The notes under the pieces: model-generated
Databases searched by the model: none
The model's input: the letters and a program-made list of their open reading frames with translations, nothing else
What the model was told of the DNA's origin: nothing
From: a virus
Length of the DNA: 40,257 nt
IMG/VR virus record: IMGVR_UViG_3300030430_000409
Location: 1,007-41,263 of that record
Strand: one strand, 5' to 3'
Made by a program: the position numbers and the translations under genes
In this document: positions 32,985 through 39,289 of the stretch, one piece after another
How positions within the stretch are numbered: the first letter of the stretch is position 1
How the letters are laid out: every line of letters begins with the position of its first letter

Positions 32985-33746
32985 ATGGCAGATTTAGAAT
33001 CTATCAAAAAGAAGATCGCAAAGTTACTTGCGATGGCACAAGATGCCGGTGCTTCTGAGAGTGAGGCTCAAATGGCTTTTGAGAAAGCGCAGGAATATCT
33101 TGCTGAGTATAATCTTAGTGCTGAAGACGTTAAGGGTACTATTCAACAAGAAGATATTACTGACGAAGCTTTTACAGAAGTCGTAAGAGAAAACTGGCAG
33201 ATCGGAATACGAACTGCTACTGCTCGTTTGTACTTCTGTAAGTATTACTACTCAACAGGAGTTCTAGATAAAAACTACAAGAAAGCTACTGAACACAACT
33301 ACGTTGGTCGACCTCATAATATTGAAGTCGCAAAGTCGATGTCTTCTTATCTTATTAAGACAATTAAGAAATTAGGAGAAGATCACATCTTACCGATACC
33401 AGGTAATAAGAGAGAACTAAATGGTATCCGTAGAAACTTTGAGTTAGGTTGCGCTTCTAAAGTACAAGCTAGGGTTAACGAAAAATACAGAGAAATAGAG
33501 AGACAAGATCCAGGTGATTATCAGATCGAAGGTACGAAACATAATCTTCCTGCTCTTTATAAATCAGAGTTAGCTTTATGCCAAGACCATTTAAAAAGTA
33601 AAGGAATACATCTTTCAACTGCAAGATCAAGGCGTTCTATTACTAACGGAACAGCTTATGGTAGAGGAAGAGAAGCAGGTGGTAGAGTATCTTTAAATAC
33701 ACAAGTAGGAAGTAGAGGTAGTGGTTACATGATAGGGAATGGCTAA
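32985..33746 (+). CDS. DUF2786 domain protein
   Basis: A 253-residue protein. KIAKLLAMAQDAGASESEAQ plus FEKAQEYLAEYNLS is the DUF2786 N-terminal signature. A C-terminal region (HNYVGRPHNIEVAKSMSSYL, then TARSRRSITNGTAYGRGREAG) matches the DUF7168-like part seen fused to it in many phages. The second half is Arg- and Gly-rich and may bind nucleic acid. Its own promoter and AAAGGAG suggest early expression. The function is unknown. Its stop overlaps the next gene by eight bases. Confidence 0.8.
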   Translation: MADLESIKKKIAKLLAMAQDAGASESEAQMAFEKAQEYLAEYNLSAEDVKGTIQQEDITDEAFTEVVRENWQIGIRTATARLYFCKYYYSTGVLDKNYKKATEHNYVGRPHNIEVAKSMSSYLIKTIKKLGEDHILPIPGNKRELNGIRRNFELGCASKVQARVNEKYREIERQDPGDYQIEGTKHNLPALYKSELALCQDHLKSKGIHLSTARSRRSITNGTAYGRGREAGGRVSLNTQVGSRGSGYMIGNG

Positions 33747-34017
33747 CAACTATAAAAACTTCGATTTAAAACAATGTGATCTCGTTCATGTTACCTGGCT
33801 AGATGCTTTCGATGCATTAGGAACCGGGTGGCATGAATGGGACGACATTGAGAAGAAAGCAGTGTTAGCAAAGTGTACAAGCGTAGGTTATCTGTTTAAG
33901 GAAGATGACGAAAAAATTGTGCTTGTTGGCGATGAAACGGGTGAGTTCGGTAGTCGCATCACAGTTATTCCTAAATCGTGGCAACTCGATATTAGATACC
34001 TGAAAAAACCAAAATGA
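33739..34017 (+). CDS. Conserved small phage protein
   Basis: A 92-residue beta-rich protein. Motifs VHVTWLDA, CTSVGYLFKEDDEKIVLVGD and ITVIPKSWQLDIRYL resemble a widespread small phage family (V.W.D...VGYl......ii.la.....g....IPk..I..i..L) of unknown function. It overlaps both neighbours by a few bases (the next as ATGA), so it is co-translated with them. Confidence 0.65.
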   Translation: MANNYKNFDLKQCDLVHVTWLDAFDALGTGWHEWDDIEKKAVLAKCTSVGYLFKEDDEKIVLVGDETGEFGSRITVIPKSWQLDIRYLKKPK

Positions 34018-34241
34018 GATTAGTTTATCCCTACCTAGTAAAGCTTTACTATGTCAAAGACGCAGAGTTAAAAAGCATTGAGTTTCAAGAATATGACGAC
34101 CTTGAATACAGTAATATAGGTCGTATCGTTCAACGCATGGAAGAAAAACTAGGGCCCGATAACGTTAAAAACATATTAGTAAAACCCGATGTTTCTAATC
34201 TTACAACGACAGGTTATCAAACTCCATTGACGCTTCACTAA
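34014..34241 (+). CDS. Small phage protein, unknown function
   Basis: A 75-residue protein in ATGA overlap with the upstream gene. YPYLVKLYYVKDAELKSIEF looks like beta strands, then a helix GRIVQRMEEKLG. No known domain is recognised. It ends 26 bases before a promoter-like site. Confidence 0.5.
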   Translation: MRLVYPYLVKLYYVKDAELKSIEFQEYDDLEYSNIGRIVQRMEEKLGPDNVKNILVKPDVSNLTTTGYQTPLTLH

Positions 34242-34244
34242 CTG

Positions 34245-34273
34245 TTTATACTGTTTCAATTAGAATTTATAAT
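34245..34273 (+). promoter_or_regulatory. Putative sigma-70-type promoter
   Basis: TTTATA at 34245-34250 and TATAAT at 34268-34273 with a 17-base spacer. It is followed by CGAAAGGA and ATG 34296, in the only gap between neighbouring small genes. Confidence 0.5.
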
Positions 34274-34295
34274 ATAGATTACGAAAGGAACACTT

Positions 34296-34580
34296 ATGAA
34301 AATGAAAATTAAATATGCACATCGATCTTTATTAGAGGTACTTAACTCTTGGTCCTTGCAGCATCATAATCACGGCTACGATAAATCTTGTTTCAAAAGT
34401 CTTGACTCAGATATGAACTTCCCTGTAAAAGAAGTACAAGATGTAGTTAACAGAGAAGACGTAAAGTATGTTACGTTTCTCCTTGACGATGAAGGAACTC
34501 ATGCTGAGTTGTATATGAGGAATGTTGATCTCAATGCTCTTCCTATATTCGATACAGGAGATAGTATTACACTTCACTAA
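34296..34580 (+). CDS. Small phage protein, unknown function
   Basis: A 94-residue protein with its own promoter-like site and GAAAGGA ribosome binding site. SWSLQHHNHGYDKSC is a His-rich segment that might bind metal; VKYVTFLLDDEGTHAELYM suggests a beta hairpin. No domain is recognised. TAATG overlap with the next gene. Confidence 0.5.
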   Translation: MKMKIKYAHRSLLEVLNSWSLQHHNHGYDKSCFKSLDSDMNFPVKEVQDVVNREDVKYVTFLLDDEGTHAELYMRNVDLNALPIFDTGDSITLH

Positions 34581-34789
34581 TGTTAAAATGGTTTCTAGTT
34601 GGTTGGGTATGTTTAGGACAAGGTGTTGATCAGAGCTGTGTTCGCATGGCTTCATCAATTATTCACCCTACAGTAGAAGACTGTCAACAGTTCTATGCTA
34701 CAGTGCAAGGCGAACTAAGTGATTTAGGGGATTATGTAGAGTTAAATTTTCACTGTGTACAAACAACTATCATTGAAGATTACTTGTAA
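34580..34789 (+). CDS. Small putative exported protein with cysteines
   Basis: A 69-residue protein. LKWFLVGWVCLGQG is a short hydrophobic N-terminus that may be a signal or membrane anchor. Cys at SCVRM, DCQQF and HCVQT could form disulfides outside the cytoplasm. The pattern hydrophobic start-Cys-VEDC-FHC recalls small phage proteins of unknown role. TAATG overlap with its upstream gene. Confidence 0.5.
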   Translation: MLKWFLVGWVCLGQGVDQSCVRMASSIIHPTVEDCQQFYATVQGELSDLGDYVELNFHCVQTTIIEDYL

Positions 34790-34800
34790 AAGATTATTGT

Positions 34801-34828
34801 TTTACTTGTTTTAAAAATTTTTTATTAT
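34801..34828 (+). promoter_or_regulatory. Putative sigma-70-type promoter
   Basis: TTTACT at 34801-34806 and TATTAT at 34823-34828, 16 bases apart; TATAAA at 34826 is an alternative -10. It is followed by AAAAGGAG and ATG 34849. Confidence 0.45.
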
Positions 34829-34848
34829 AAAGAAAAAGGAGAAAGTAC

Positions 34849-35163
34849 ATGACTAAAAAAGCAGTCTATGTTGTTCAGTCTACAGACGAGCAACTTCCTA
34901 AGTCTATCGGCGAAAAGAAGCCTGATCTTAAGGAACTACAAAGCCATGTCGGTGGTTATATTCAAGTATTACCTGGCCGACTAAACGATAGATCTTGTTC
35001 TATTGTTATTAACGAAGAGGGTAAGCTTTACAACTTCCCTAAGAATCCACTTGCCACTAAGTTATGGCACGACTTTTATAAATGGAAATATAAAGCCAAA
35101 GATCACGAGTTAGAAGACATTATCGTAGGTCCTGCTGTTATATTAGAGGGCTATCGTTTATGA
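34849..35163 (+). CDS. Small phage protein, unknown function
   Basis: A 104-residue protein behind AAAAGGAG. KKAVYVVQSTDEQLPKSI, GGYIQVLPGRL and SIVINEEGKLYNFPKNPLAT form a compact alpha/beta fold. The INEEGKLYNFPxNPxAT motif followed by IIVGPAVIL closely recalls DUF3846, a phage and plasmid family of unknown function. ATGA overlap with the next gene. Confidence 0.6.
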   Translation: MTKKAVYVVQSTDEQLPKSIGEKKPDLKELQSHVGGYIQVLPGRLNDRSCSIVINEEGKLYNFPKNPLATKLWHDFYKWKYKAKDHELEDIIVGPAVILEGYRL

Positions 35164-35477
35164 ACGGCCAATACAAAGCTTTAGATACGGTTCGAGATTA
35201 CTTGAGCCGTGTCATTCATAGTGATAGGCCAGATAATTTAGACCTATTAATGTTCGATGACGAAGTTGTTGTCGGTTATTCTCAGGCTGAAGATTACTAT
35301 TATTTTCGTTGTTACGAAGATACGAAATGGGGTGATAAAGAAGCTGTTCGAGAGTGGCTTGATGATATCAAAGATGAAGTTATCATTAAGAGGTTTAACG
35401 ATCTCATGGCTCATTACGACTATCAAGGATTTGAGATCCTTGAGGAATTATACGGAGTGTTAAATGGCAACAAATGA
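35160..35477 (+). CDS. Small acidic phage protein, unknown function
   Basis: A 105-residue protein rich in Asp, Glu and Tyr (DEVVVGYSQAEDYYYF, REWLDDIKDEVIIKRF). It could be an inhibitor that mimics DNA or binds host proteins, but nothing specific is visible. ATGA overlap upstream; it overlaps the next gene by 14 bases. Confidence 0.5.
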   Translation: MNGQYKALDTVRDYLSRVIHSDRPDNLDLLMFDDEVVVGYSQAEDYYYFRCYEDTKWGDKEAVREWLDDIKDEVIIKRFNDLMAHYDYQGFEILEELYGVLNGNK

Positions 35478-35739
35478 TAAAGACTATATGGCCAGTTATA
35501 TGCGTGGCTATATGAGAAACAAGAAGGTATATTACCTCAATGACATCACGAGTGCTTGCATGGAGAAAATTCAATATCACTGGCAGCGCCGTGCGGAAAA
35601 AGAAGGGATAGTAGGAAAGATTACAAAGAACTTAATCTTAAACCATATTGTCCAAGACTATATGAAGAAATCGGTTCCTAATGGTAAAGAATTTCTTTAT
35701 AATAAATTAAAGGAGAAAGATAATGCAGCAGAAAGTTAA
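35464..35739 (+). CDS. Small basic phage protein, unknown function
   Basis: A 91-residue protein. DYMASYMRGYMRNKKV is an amphipathic Met/Tyr/Arg stretch, followed by a predicted helix-turn-helix-like segment (GIVGKITKNLILNHIVQDYM). It may bind DNA. It overlaps both neighbours. AAAGGAG near its end serves the next gene. Confidence 0.45.
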   Translation: MATNDKDYMASYMRGYMRNKKVYYLNDITSACMEKIQYHWQRRAEKEGIVGKITKNLILNHIVQDYMKKSVPNGKEFLYNKLKEKDNAAES

Positions 35740-35923
35740 AACTATACATCGTGTAGAAAGTATTAGCACAGATTCGATAGAGAGCCAATTAGAGGGTATC
35801 TTTCGTGCTCATGTTAATATGTGTACTGAGATAGCAACTTTAAGAAAATGTCTTAATTCAATTATGAGCAAGATTTTAATTGAGAAGGAGGTTGAAGTCA
35901 AAGATGACAGAGGGATCAATTGA
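35723..35923 (+). CDS. Small helical phage protein, unknown function
   Basis: A 66-residue protein after AAAGGAG (35711-35717). HRVESISTDSIESQLEGIF and MCTEIATLRKCLNSIMSKI look helical or coiled coil. It overlaps the upstream gene by 17 bases and the next by 20. No family is recognised. Confidence 0.45.
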   Translation: MQQKVKTIHRVESISTDSIESQLEGIFRAHVNMCTEIATLRKCLNSIMSKILIEKEVEVKDDRGIN

Positions 35924-36269
35924 AGGTGTAAACGATCTACATAAATACGATAGCGTTGCTCAATGGGTTCGGGTTAATTTACCGAAAGAGCAAATCGCAG
36001 AAGTAATTAAGCATGGTATGGAAGGTGGTATTGTAAGTGAGTTAATATACTACAGAGATACTGTTAAGTTCTACGACCATTTTAGTAAAGATATATGGTG
36101 TATGTTAGAAGAAAGCACGTTAAGTTGTGGCGCTGATAGTATTATTAGCATGATTAGCCATTTTAATAAAGTAGATAATGTCTGGTCGGAAACTCAATTT
36201 AAAAACATGTTAGCTTGGTGGGCTGTAGAGACAGCGTGTCATGACATGGAGATAGAATCGCAGACATGA
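35904..36269 (+). CDS. Small phage protein, unknown function
   Basis: A 121-residue protein from ATG 35904, twelve bases after AAGGAGG; a TTG at 35880 would extend it by eight residues upstream of that site. Sequence such as KYDSVAQWVRVNLPKEQIAE and DTVKFYDHFSKDIWCMLEES is helical. No domain is recognised. ATGA overlap with the next gene. Confidence 0.5.
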   Translation: MTEGSIEGVNDLHKYDSVAQWVRVNLPKEQIAEVIKHGMEGGIVSELIYYRDTVKFYDHFSKDIWCMLEESTLSCGADSIISMISHFNKVDNVWSETQFKNMLAWWAVETACHDMEIESQT

Positions 36270-36706
36270 CTAAAGGTCATATGAGTATATATAGCCTACC
36301 TCCTAGACTATTTAGGCTAGAGTTAAGGCTCAGGCATCAACTAACTAGGCAAATATTAAACTATGTAGATGTAGATGGCATAGAAAGACGAGGGGTAATA
36401 AACCATAAAAGATTTGCTACACTCAATCGTAGATATTCTACGGTATCTAAATATGTAACTGAACATCTAGATAAGTTTGAAGAGGTTGATAGACCTAAAC
36501 GTAAATACAAGTTTAAAAATAAACAGAAAGGAGAATTGTTAACTAGATTTAGCACGAAAGAACTACAGGAATTAAGTTCTTCATTGTGGTTCAGTAGTGT
36601 TAGTTTAGTTACAGATAGACGGTATAAACAAAGACTATACAAGAAACTACATAAATTAATCTTAGAAAGACAAGAAAAGGAGGGATTATATGATAAATCC
36701 AAGTGA
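36266..36706 (+). CDS. Basic helical phage protein, putative DNA-binding
   Basis: A 146-residue protein rich in Arg and Lys. LPPRLFRLELRLRHQLTRQI and KRFATLNRRYSTVSKYVTEH (residues 48-67) look like a helix-turn-helix; the C-terminal third (RYKQRLYKKLHKLILERQ) is a basic helix. A transcriptional regulator is possible but unproved. Its end carries the AAGGAGGG for the next gene, which it overlaps by 17 bases. Confidence 0.45.
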   Translation: MTKGHMSIYSLPPRLFRLELRLRHQLTRQILNYVDVDGIERRGVINHKRFATLNRRYSTVSKYVTEHLDKFEEVDRPKRKYKFKNKQKGELLTRFSTKELQELSSSLWFSSVSLVTDRRYKQRLYKKLHKLILERQEKEGLYDKSK

Positions 36707-36896
36707 ACTACAAGATAAAATAACTAACATATTTGATAAATTAAATGTGGTAGATGATTATCGACTTACCCATGAAGAGATGTCATTGGTAAAAGAAGCG
36801 GCAATGCTAGACTTTTTAACAGCTAGTCAATTACGAGGCTTAGTGTTAGTATTAGCAGATGAGTATGTCGTAAGACCCGCATATACTAGGGATTAA
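36690..36896 (+). CDS. Small acidic helical phage protein
   Basis: A 68-residue protein with a strong AAGGAGGG. INPSELQDKITNIFDKLNVV and AAMLDFLTASQLRGLVLVLA form helices. No family is recognised. It closes the small-gene operon that starts at 34849; a hairpin lies downstream at 36909-36931. Confidence 0.5.
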   Translation: MINPSELQDKITNIFDKLNVVDDYRLTHEEMSLVKEAAMLDFLTASQLRGLVLVLADEYVVRPAYTRD

Positions 36897-36908
36897 AAAA
36901 GCAATTGA

Positions 36909-36931
36909 GTAAATCATTAAAAATAATTTAC
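36909..36931 (+). other. AT-rich inverted repeat downstream of small-gene operon
   Basis: GTAAATCATT (36909-36918) and AATAATTTAC (36922-36931) pair with a single C-A mismatch around a three-base loop. It lies 12 bases after a stop codon. It has no T-run, so a weak terminator, RNA-processing site or regulator site are all possible. Confidence 0.35.
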
Positions 36932-36958
36932 GAAATGGCAATCCCTAATCCAAATACT

Positions 36959-36984
36959 CTATTATTATTGTATACTAATAATAG
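36959..36984. promoter_or_regulatory. Perfect 9-bp dyad overlapping a -10-like box
   Basis: CTATTATTA (36959-36967) and TAATAATAG (36976-36984) are exact inverted repeats around TTGTATAC; TATACT at 36971-36976 looks like a -10 box. The arrangement resembles an operator that covers a promoter, which would serve the micro-ORF at 36998. No clear -35 box is visible. Confidence 0.4.
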
Positions 36985-36997
36985 TAACGGGATTAGT

Positions 36998-37054
36998 ATG
37001 AAATCTAGAGGCAATCCAGGCAATCCACACGGAGGCCATTCTGAGGCCAAATGA
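36998..37054 (+). CDS. 18-residue Gly/His micro-ORF
   Basis: ATG 36998 opens MKSRGNPGNPHGGHSEAK and stops at TGA 37052-37054. It repeats GNP twice and holds two His. A weak ACGGGA precedes the start. It lies between the dyad and the GAGGCC/GGCCTC hairpin that could attenuate it. Codon content (AGG-GGC-CCA) is unlike neighbouring AT-rich ORFs, so it may be real, but it is too short to be sure. Confidence 0.3.
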   Translation: MKSRGNPGNPHGGHSEAK

Positions 37055-37081
37055 TATATTGTATTAATATAAAAAGGCCTC
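37043..37081 (+). terminator. GAGGCC/GGCCTC hairpin, possible attenuator
   Basis: GAGGCC at 37043-37048 pairs with GGCCTC at 37076-37081; a second GAGGCC at 37032-37037 could compete. AT-rich complementarity (ATATT/AATAT) in the loop lengthens it. It lies between the two micro-ORFs. Only weak T content follows. Confidence 0.35.
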
Positions 37082-37105
37082 TATATAGTATAGAAAGGGG
37101 TTTAT

Positions 37106-37168
37106 ATGGACTTAACGACATTGTTAATAATAATAGCAAGTGCTATTGTATTCCTACATTTAAATTAA
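37106..37168 (+). CDS. 20-residue hydrophobic membrane micropeptide
   Basis: AAAGGGG at 37095-37100 followed five bases later by ATG, encoding MDLTTLLIIIASAIVFLHLN. Almost the whole peptide is one membrane span with a charged N-terminus, the design of small toxin or holin-modulating peptides. Strong ribosome binding site and clean stop support reality. It might act on host membrane or on the holin; no homologue is recognised. Confidence 0.5.
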   Translation: MDLTTLLIIIASAIVFLHLN

Positions 37169-37176
37169 TATATCGG

Positions 37177-37203
37177 TTTACTACGGCTGTTTTTTATTAT
37201 AAT
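37177..37203 (+). promoter_or_regulatory. Putative promoter
   Basis: TATAAT at 37198-37203 with TTTACT at 37177-37182; the 15-base spacing is short, so the -35 assignment is weak. It precedes AGAAAGGAG and ATG 37232. Confidence 0.4.
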
Positions 37204-37231
37204 ATTATAACAATTAGAAAGGAGAAAGCAA

Positions 37232-37594
37232 ATGGCTTTATCTACAAGTACCCACAAGGGTAAATCTAAAACTCCTAAGGCAGTAAAAGCTAAAGGTGTT
37301 AAAGCTAAGAGTAAGGTTGTACCTACTCCTAGAGAAAAACAAGGAACATATAAATACGACAGAGATGCTCGTATTCAATTATGTGTTGAAAAGAACCCAA
37401 AGAGAGAAGGCTCTAAGGGTTATAAGATGTTTGAGATCTACAAGAATGGTATTACCATTAGAGATTTCTTAGCATCTGGCGGTAGAACTATCGACATCGA
37501 TTGGGATAGGGAGAGAGGTTTTATTGCTACAGAAGATAGAGATAAAGAGGGTATGGCTAGCAAGACCCCTAAAGCGACATTTACTTTAAAGTAA
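37232..37594 (+). CDS. Lys-rich phage protein, unknown function
   Basis: A 120-residue protein with its own promoter-like site and AAAGGAG. Residues 1-35 are a Lys/Ala/Pro-rich tail (HKGKSKTPKAVKAKGVKAKS) like a nucleic-acid-binding extension. The rest (GYKMFEIYKNGITIRDFLAS, IDIDWDRERGFIAT) is a compact alpha/beta domain, and the order MFxxYKxGxTVxxFL...xDLxWDxxRGFI recalls an early phage family. The structured intergenic region follows. It could be an abundant early DNA-binding protein. Confidence 0.6.
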   Translation: MALSTSTHKGKSKTPKAVKAKGVKAKSKVVPTPREKQGTYKYDRDARIQLCVEKNPKREGSKGYKMFEIYKNGITIRDFLASGGRTIDIDWDRERGFIATEDRDKEGMASKTPKATFTLK

Positions 37595-37651
37595 AGGTTT
37601 CTTTTGTTATTATTAATAATAATATAATTTATTACTTATTTTCTTTTTCTG

Positions 37652-37676
37652 ACAAGGGTCGTATTCCGGCCCTTGT
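37652..37676 (+). terminator. Likely rho-independent terminator
   Basis: ACAAGGGTC (37652-37660) pairs with GGCCCTTGT (37668-37676) through nine positions with one G-U, loop GTATTCC, followed by TTTAAAT. A T-rich tract also lies just upstream (37630-37650). It follows the Lys-rich gene and precedes the structured region. Confidence 0.6.
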
Positions 37677-37682
37677 TTAAAT

Positions 37683-37980
37683 GCTATCGAATACAGTTAT
37701 TCTGGGTAGCTACCGGACACTAACTGTATTCAATAGCGGCGCTATGACTTGGTGTAAGCCTTTCAATAGGACTTTGGTTCGTACCAAGTATAAAACGACT
37801 AAAACGCAACGTAAAGGACCTTAGGGTCGGCTAGGCTCTTTAGTTGACTAAACGGCACGTAACTGTTGTACACAGTGAAATGTTTATAAGTCAACAACTA
37901 GCTGTACCGGAGACAGGTAAGGGCGGTACCTATAAGGGAAATGATAACGAGTCCGATCAGGATTGACATTTCCCACCGCC
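37683..37980 (+). ncRNA. Highly structured intergenic RNA candidate, unknown class
   Basis: About 300 bases without a convincing ORF, visibly richer in G and C than neighbours, with many helices. 37683-37699 pairs with 37721-37737 (17 positions, one mismatch), enclosing TCTGG/CCGGA. ACTTGGT 37747-37753 pairs with ACCAAGT 37783-37789. Smaller hairpins are GACC/GGTC (37817-37828), TTTAG/CTAAA (37839-37852) and ACTGT/ACAGT (37862-37876). GTACCG 37904-37909 can pair with CGGTAC 37924-37929, or GGCGG 37922-37926 with CCGCC 37976-37980, closing GGGAAATG/CATTTCCC (37936-37943, 37967-37974). It may be a stand-alone RNA or a long 5' leader of the gene at 38000. I could not match a known class. Confidence 0.6.
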
Positions 37981-37999
37981 TAGGCGAAAGGAGAATATT

Positions 38000-38191
38000 A
38001 TGGCCAACACAGTAGAAGATCTCATCAACGATATGGTATGTGAAAAGGTTGAGGAAGAAATCAACAACGCAGATATTGAAACTATTGTTGAAGACAAGAT
38101 TAGTGAATACCTAGACGACAATATCACAGACATAATTAAAAACAATATTAGTGACATTATGAAAATAATAGATGCTCACAAAAGTAAATAA
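38000..38191 (+). CDS. Small very acidic phage protein
   Basis: A 63-residue protein with a good AAAGGAG (37987-37993) directly after the structured region. DLINDMVCEKVEEEINNADI and ISEYLDDNITDIIKNNISDI are acidic amphipathic helices, rich in Asp, Glu, Ile and Asn. Such DNA-mimic-like peptides often inhibit host nucleases or RNA polymerase, but this is only analogy. Its expression may be controlled by the upstream RNA fold. Confidence 0.6.
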   Translation: MANTVEDLINDMVCEKVEEEINNADIETIVEDKISEYLDDNITDIIKNNISDIMKIIDAHKSK

Positions 38192-38194
38192 GGG

Positions 38195-38222
38195 TTCTTT
38201 CTGTTAATTCTTACTTTATAAT
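38195..38222 (+). promoter_or_regulatory. Putative promoter with possible leaderless start
   Basis: TATAAT at 38217-38222 ends seven bases before the ATG at 38230, and no Shine-Dalgarno precedes that ATG. Transcription would start at or beside the A of ATG. TTCTTT at 38195-38200 is a poor -35 match. Confidence 0.45.
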
Positions 38223-38229
38223 AAATATT

Positions 38230-38493
38230 ATGAAAAAGAAGAATGTTAAACCCGATAGCAAATGGGAAAAATTTGCTAACTCACCAGTAACTTCCTTATC
38301 TATAGGCAAAGGTCTAATGTCTAAGGAAGTTGCCGACTTATGGAATATGCTACATATTAGTGGAGTTCTACACCCTAGTAGAACTAGCACATGGTTTTTC
38401 TTAAACTACTTCTTACCGACTTATTGGAAACATAAGCATAAAGTAGAACAAGAAGAAAGAGAAACATTAAGGAGAACTCAACATGATACTTAA
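38230..38493 (+). CDS. Small basic phage protein, unknown function
   Basis: An 87-residue protein. KKKNVKPDSKWEKFANSPV and STWFFLNYFLPTYWKHKHKV are the notable parts; the second is an aromatic, hydrophobic helix followed by a basic stretch, perhaps membrane-associated. The start has no ribosome binding site but sits next to a TATAAT box, so a leaderless message is possible. It overlaps the next gene by 11 bases. Confidence 0.5.
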   Translation: MKKKNVKPDSKWEKFANSPVTSLSIGKGLMSKEVADLWNMLHISGVLHPSRTSTWFFLNYFLPTYWKHKHKVEQEERETLRRTQHDT

Positions 38494-38707
38494 ATGTAGA
38501 GCACAGATACCGTATGAACCTACTACTGTTAACGATCAAACTAGGTTTTATAATATTTCTGTAGAAATACCTTGCAAGACTTTCGAAGATGGTAAAAGAG
38601 AATTTTATGATATGCTAGAAACTATATGTCCAGCACTCGATGGTAGCAGATTATGGAAAGACAGATACTACATGAAAGAATTTAAAGATGTTTCATTAGG
38701 TAGTTAA
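38483..38707 (+). CDS. Small phage protein, unknown function
   Basis: A 74-residue protein behind AAGGAG (38470-38475). KCRAQIPYEPTTVND and YNISVEIPCKTFEDGKREFY suggest a beta-alpha fold. No domain is recognised. It ends before another promoter-like site. Confidence 0.5.
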   Translation: MILKCRAQIPYEPTTVNDQTRFYNISVEIPCKTFEDGKREFYDMLETICPALDGSRLWKDRYYMKEFKDVSLGS

Positions 38708-38719
38708 ATACTTTATAAT
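38691..38719 (+). promoter_or_regulatory. Putative sigma-70-type promoter
   Basis: TTTCAT at 38691-38696 and a perfect TATAAT at 38714-38719, 17 bases apart, followed by AAAAGGAG and ATG 38742. Confidence 0.45.
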
Positions 38720-38741
38720 AAACAAAAGGAGAAAGAAAGAA

Positions 38742-39224
38742 ATGCATGACGAATATCAAAACTTAGAGAATGACCTTATTGATACTATTCGACATTTTAA
38801 ATCTGGTAGCAAACTACAAGATAGGGCTTTTAAAAAGGCTTATACTTTATTGATATATAAACAGATGGACGAAGTTAATCTTGCTATTTCGAGATTACAG
38901 AGTTTAGTTGAATCATGGGAATGTTGCGATGGCCTAGACGACATAAACGAACTTCCTGGCTTTTGCCATAATTACCCTTTCAAACATTCACTAAATGAAA
39001 TGGATACTATGTGGGGTGATATGACTGAAGAGCAGAAGGGAAAATATAACAGCTTGCAGTTTGAAGCATTAAAAGCAAGACGCAGAAAACTAGGAGACAA
39101 GAAGTATATAAAAGATGGTGAGGTCTATGAAGAGCCTGAATCTGAAGATTACAGAAGAGGTTTTTCAGATGGTGAGGAAAGAGCAAGAGAACACTACACT
39201 GGCGAAAATAGAACTGGTGATTAA
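38742..39224 (+). CDS. Helical phage protein, unknown function
   Basis: A 160-residue charged protein. LENDLIDTIRHFKSGSKLQD and MDEVNLAISRLQSLVESW are helices; LPGFCHNYPFKHSLNEM is a central motif with Cys and His; the C-terminus (EDYRRGFSDGEERAREHY) is highly charged. It has its own promoter-like site and AAAAGGAG. No domain is recognised. Confidence 0.5.
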   Translation: MHDEYQNLENDLIDTIRHFKSGSKLQDRAFKKAYTLLIYKQMDEVNLAISRLQSLVESWECCDGLDDINELPGFCHNYPFKHSLNEMDTMWGDMTEEQKGKYNSLQFEALKARRRKLGDKKYIKDGEVYEEPESEDYRRGFSDGEERAREHYTGENRTGD

Positions 39225-39232
39225 AGTAAATG

Positions 39233-39261
39233 TTTAAAAATGCTTTTTAAAATTTTATAAT
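39233..39261 (+). promoter_or_regulatory. Putative sigma-70-type promoter
   Basis: TTTAAA at 39233-39238 and a perfect TATAAT at 39256-39261, 17 bases apart, before AGAAAGG and ATG 39290. Confidence 0.55.
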
Positions 39262-39289
39262 AAAGAAACTTAAAGAAGAAAGGTTAACA

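Noticed and set aside
36361-36702. A 113-codon minus-strand reading frame
   Set aside because: Low-complexity Leu/Ser/Asn antisense shadow; the plus-strand gene has good overlaps and ribosome sites.
37051-37263. A 70-codon plus-strand reading frame
   Set aside because: It runs across a hairpin, a promoter-like site and a ribosome binding site, has none of its own, and overlaps the better supported 20-residue peptide and the gene at 37232.
37771-37790. tRNA-like T-arm (GGTTCGTACC)
   Set aside because: No acceptor, D or anticodon arm fits around it; the bases are better explained by the ACTTGGT/ACCAAGT helix of the structured region.
37683-37980. Group I intron, tmRNA or RNase P RNA
   Set aside because: I could not find the group I P/Q/R/S core, a tRNA-like end with tag frame or the conserved RNase P blocks; the flanking genes are not split exons.
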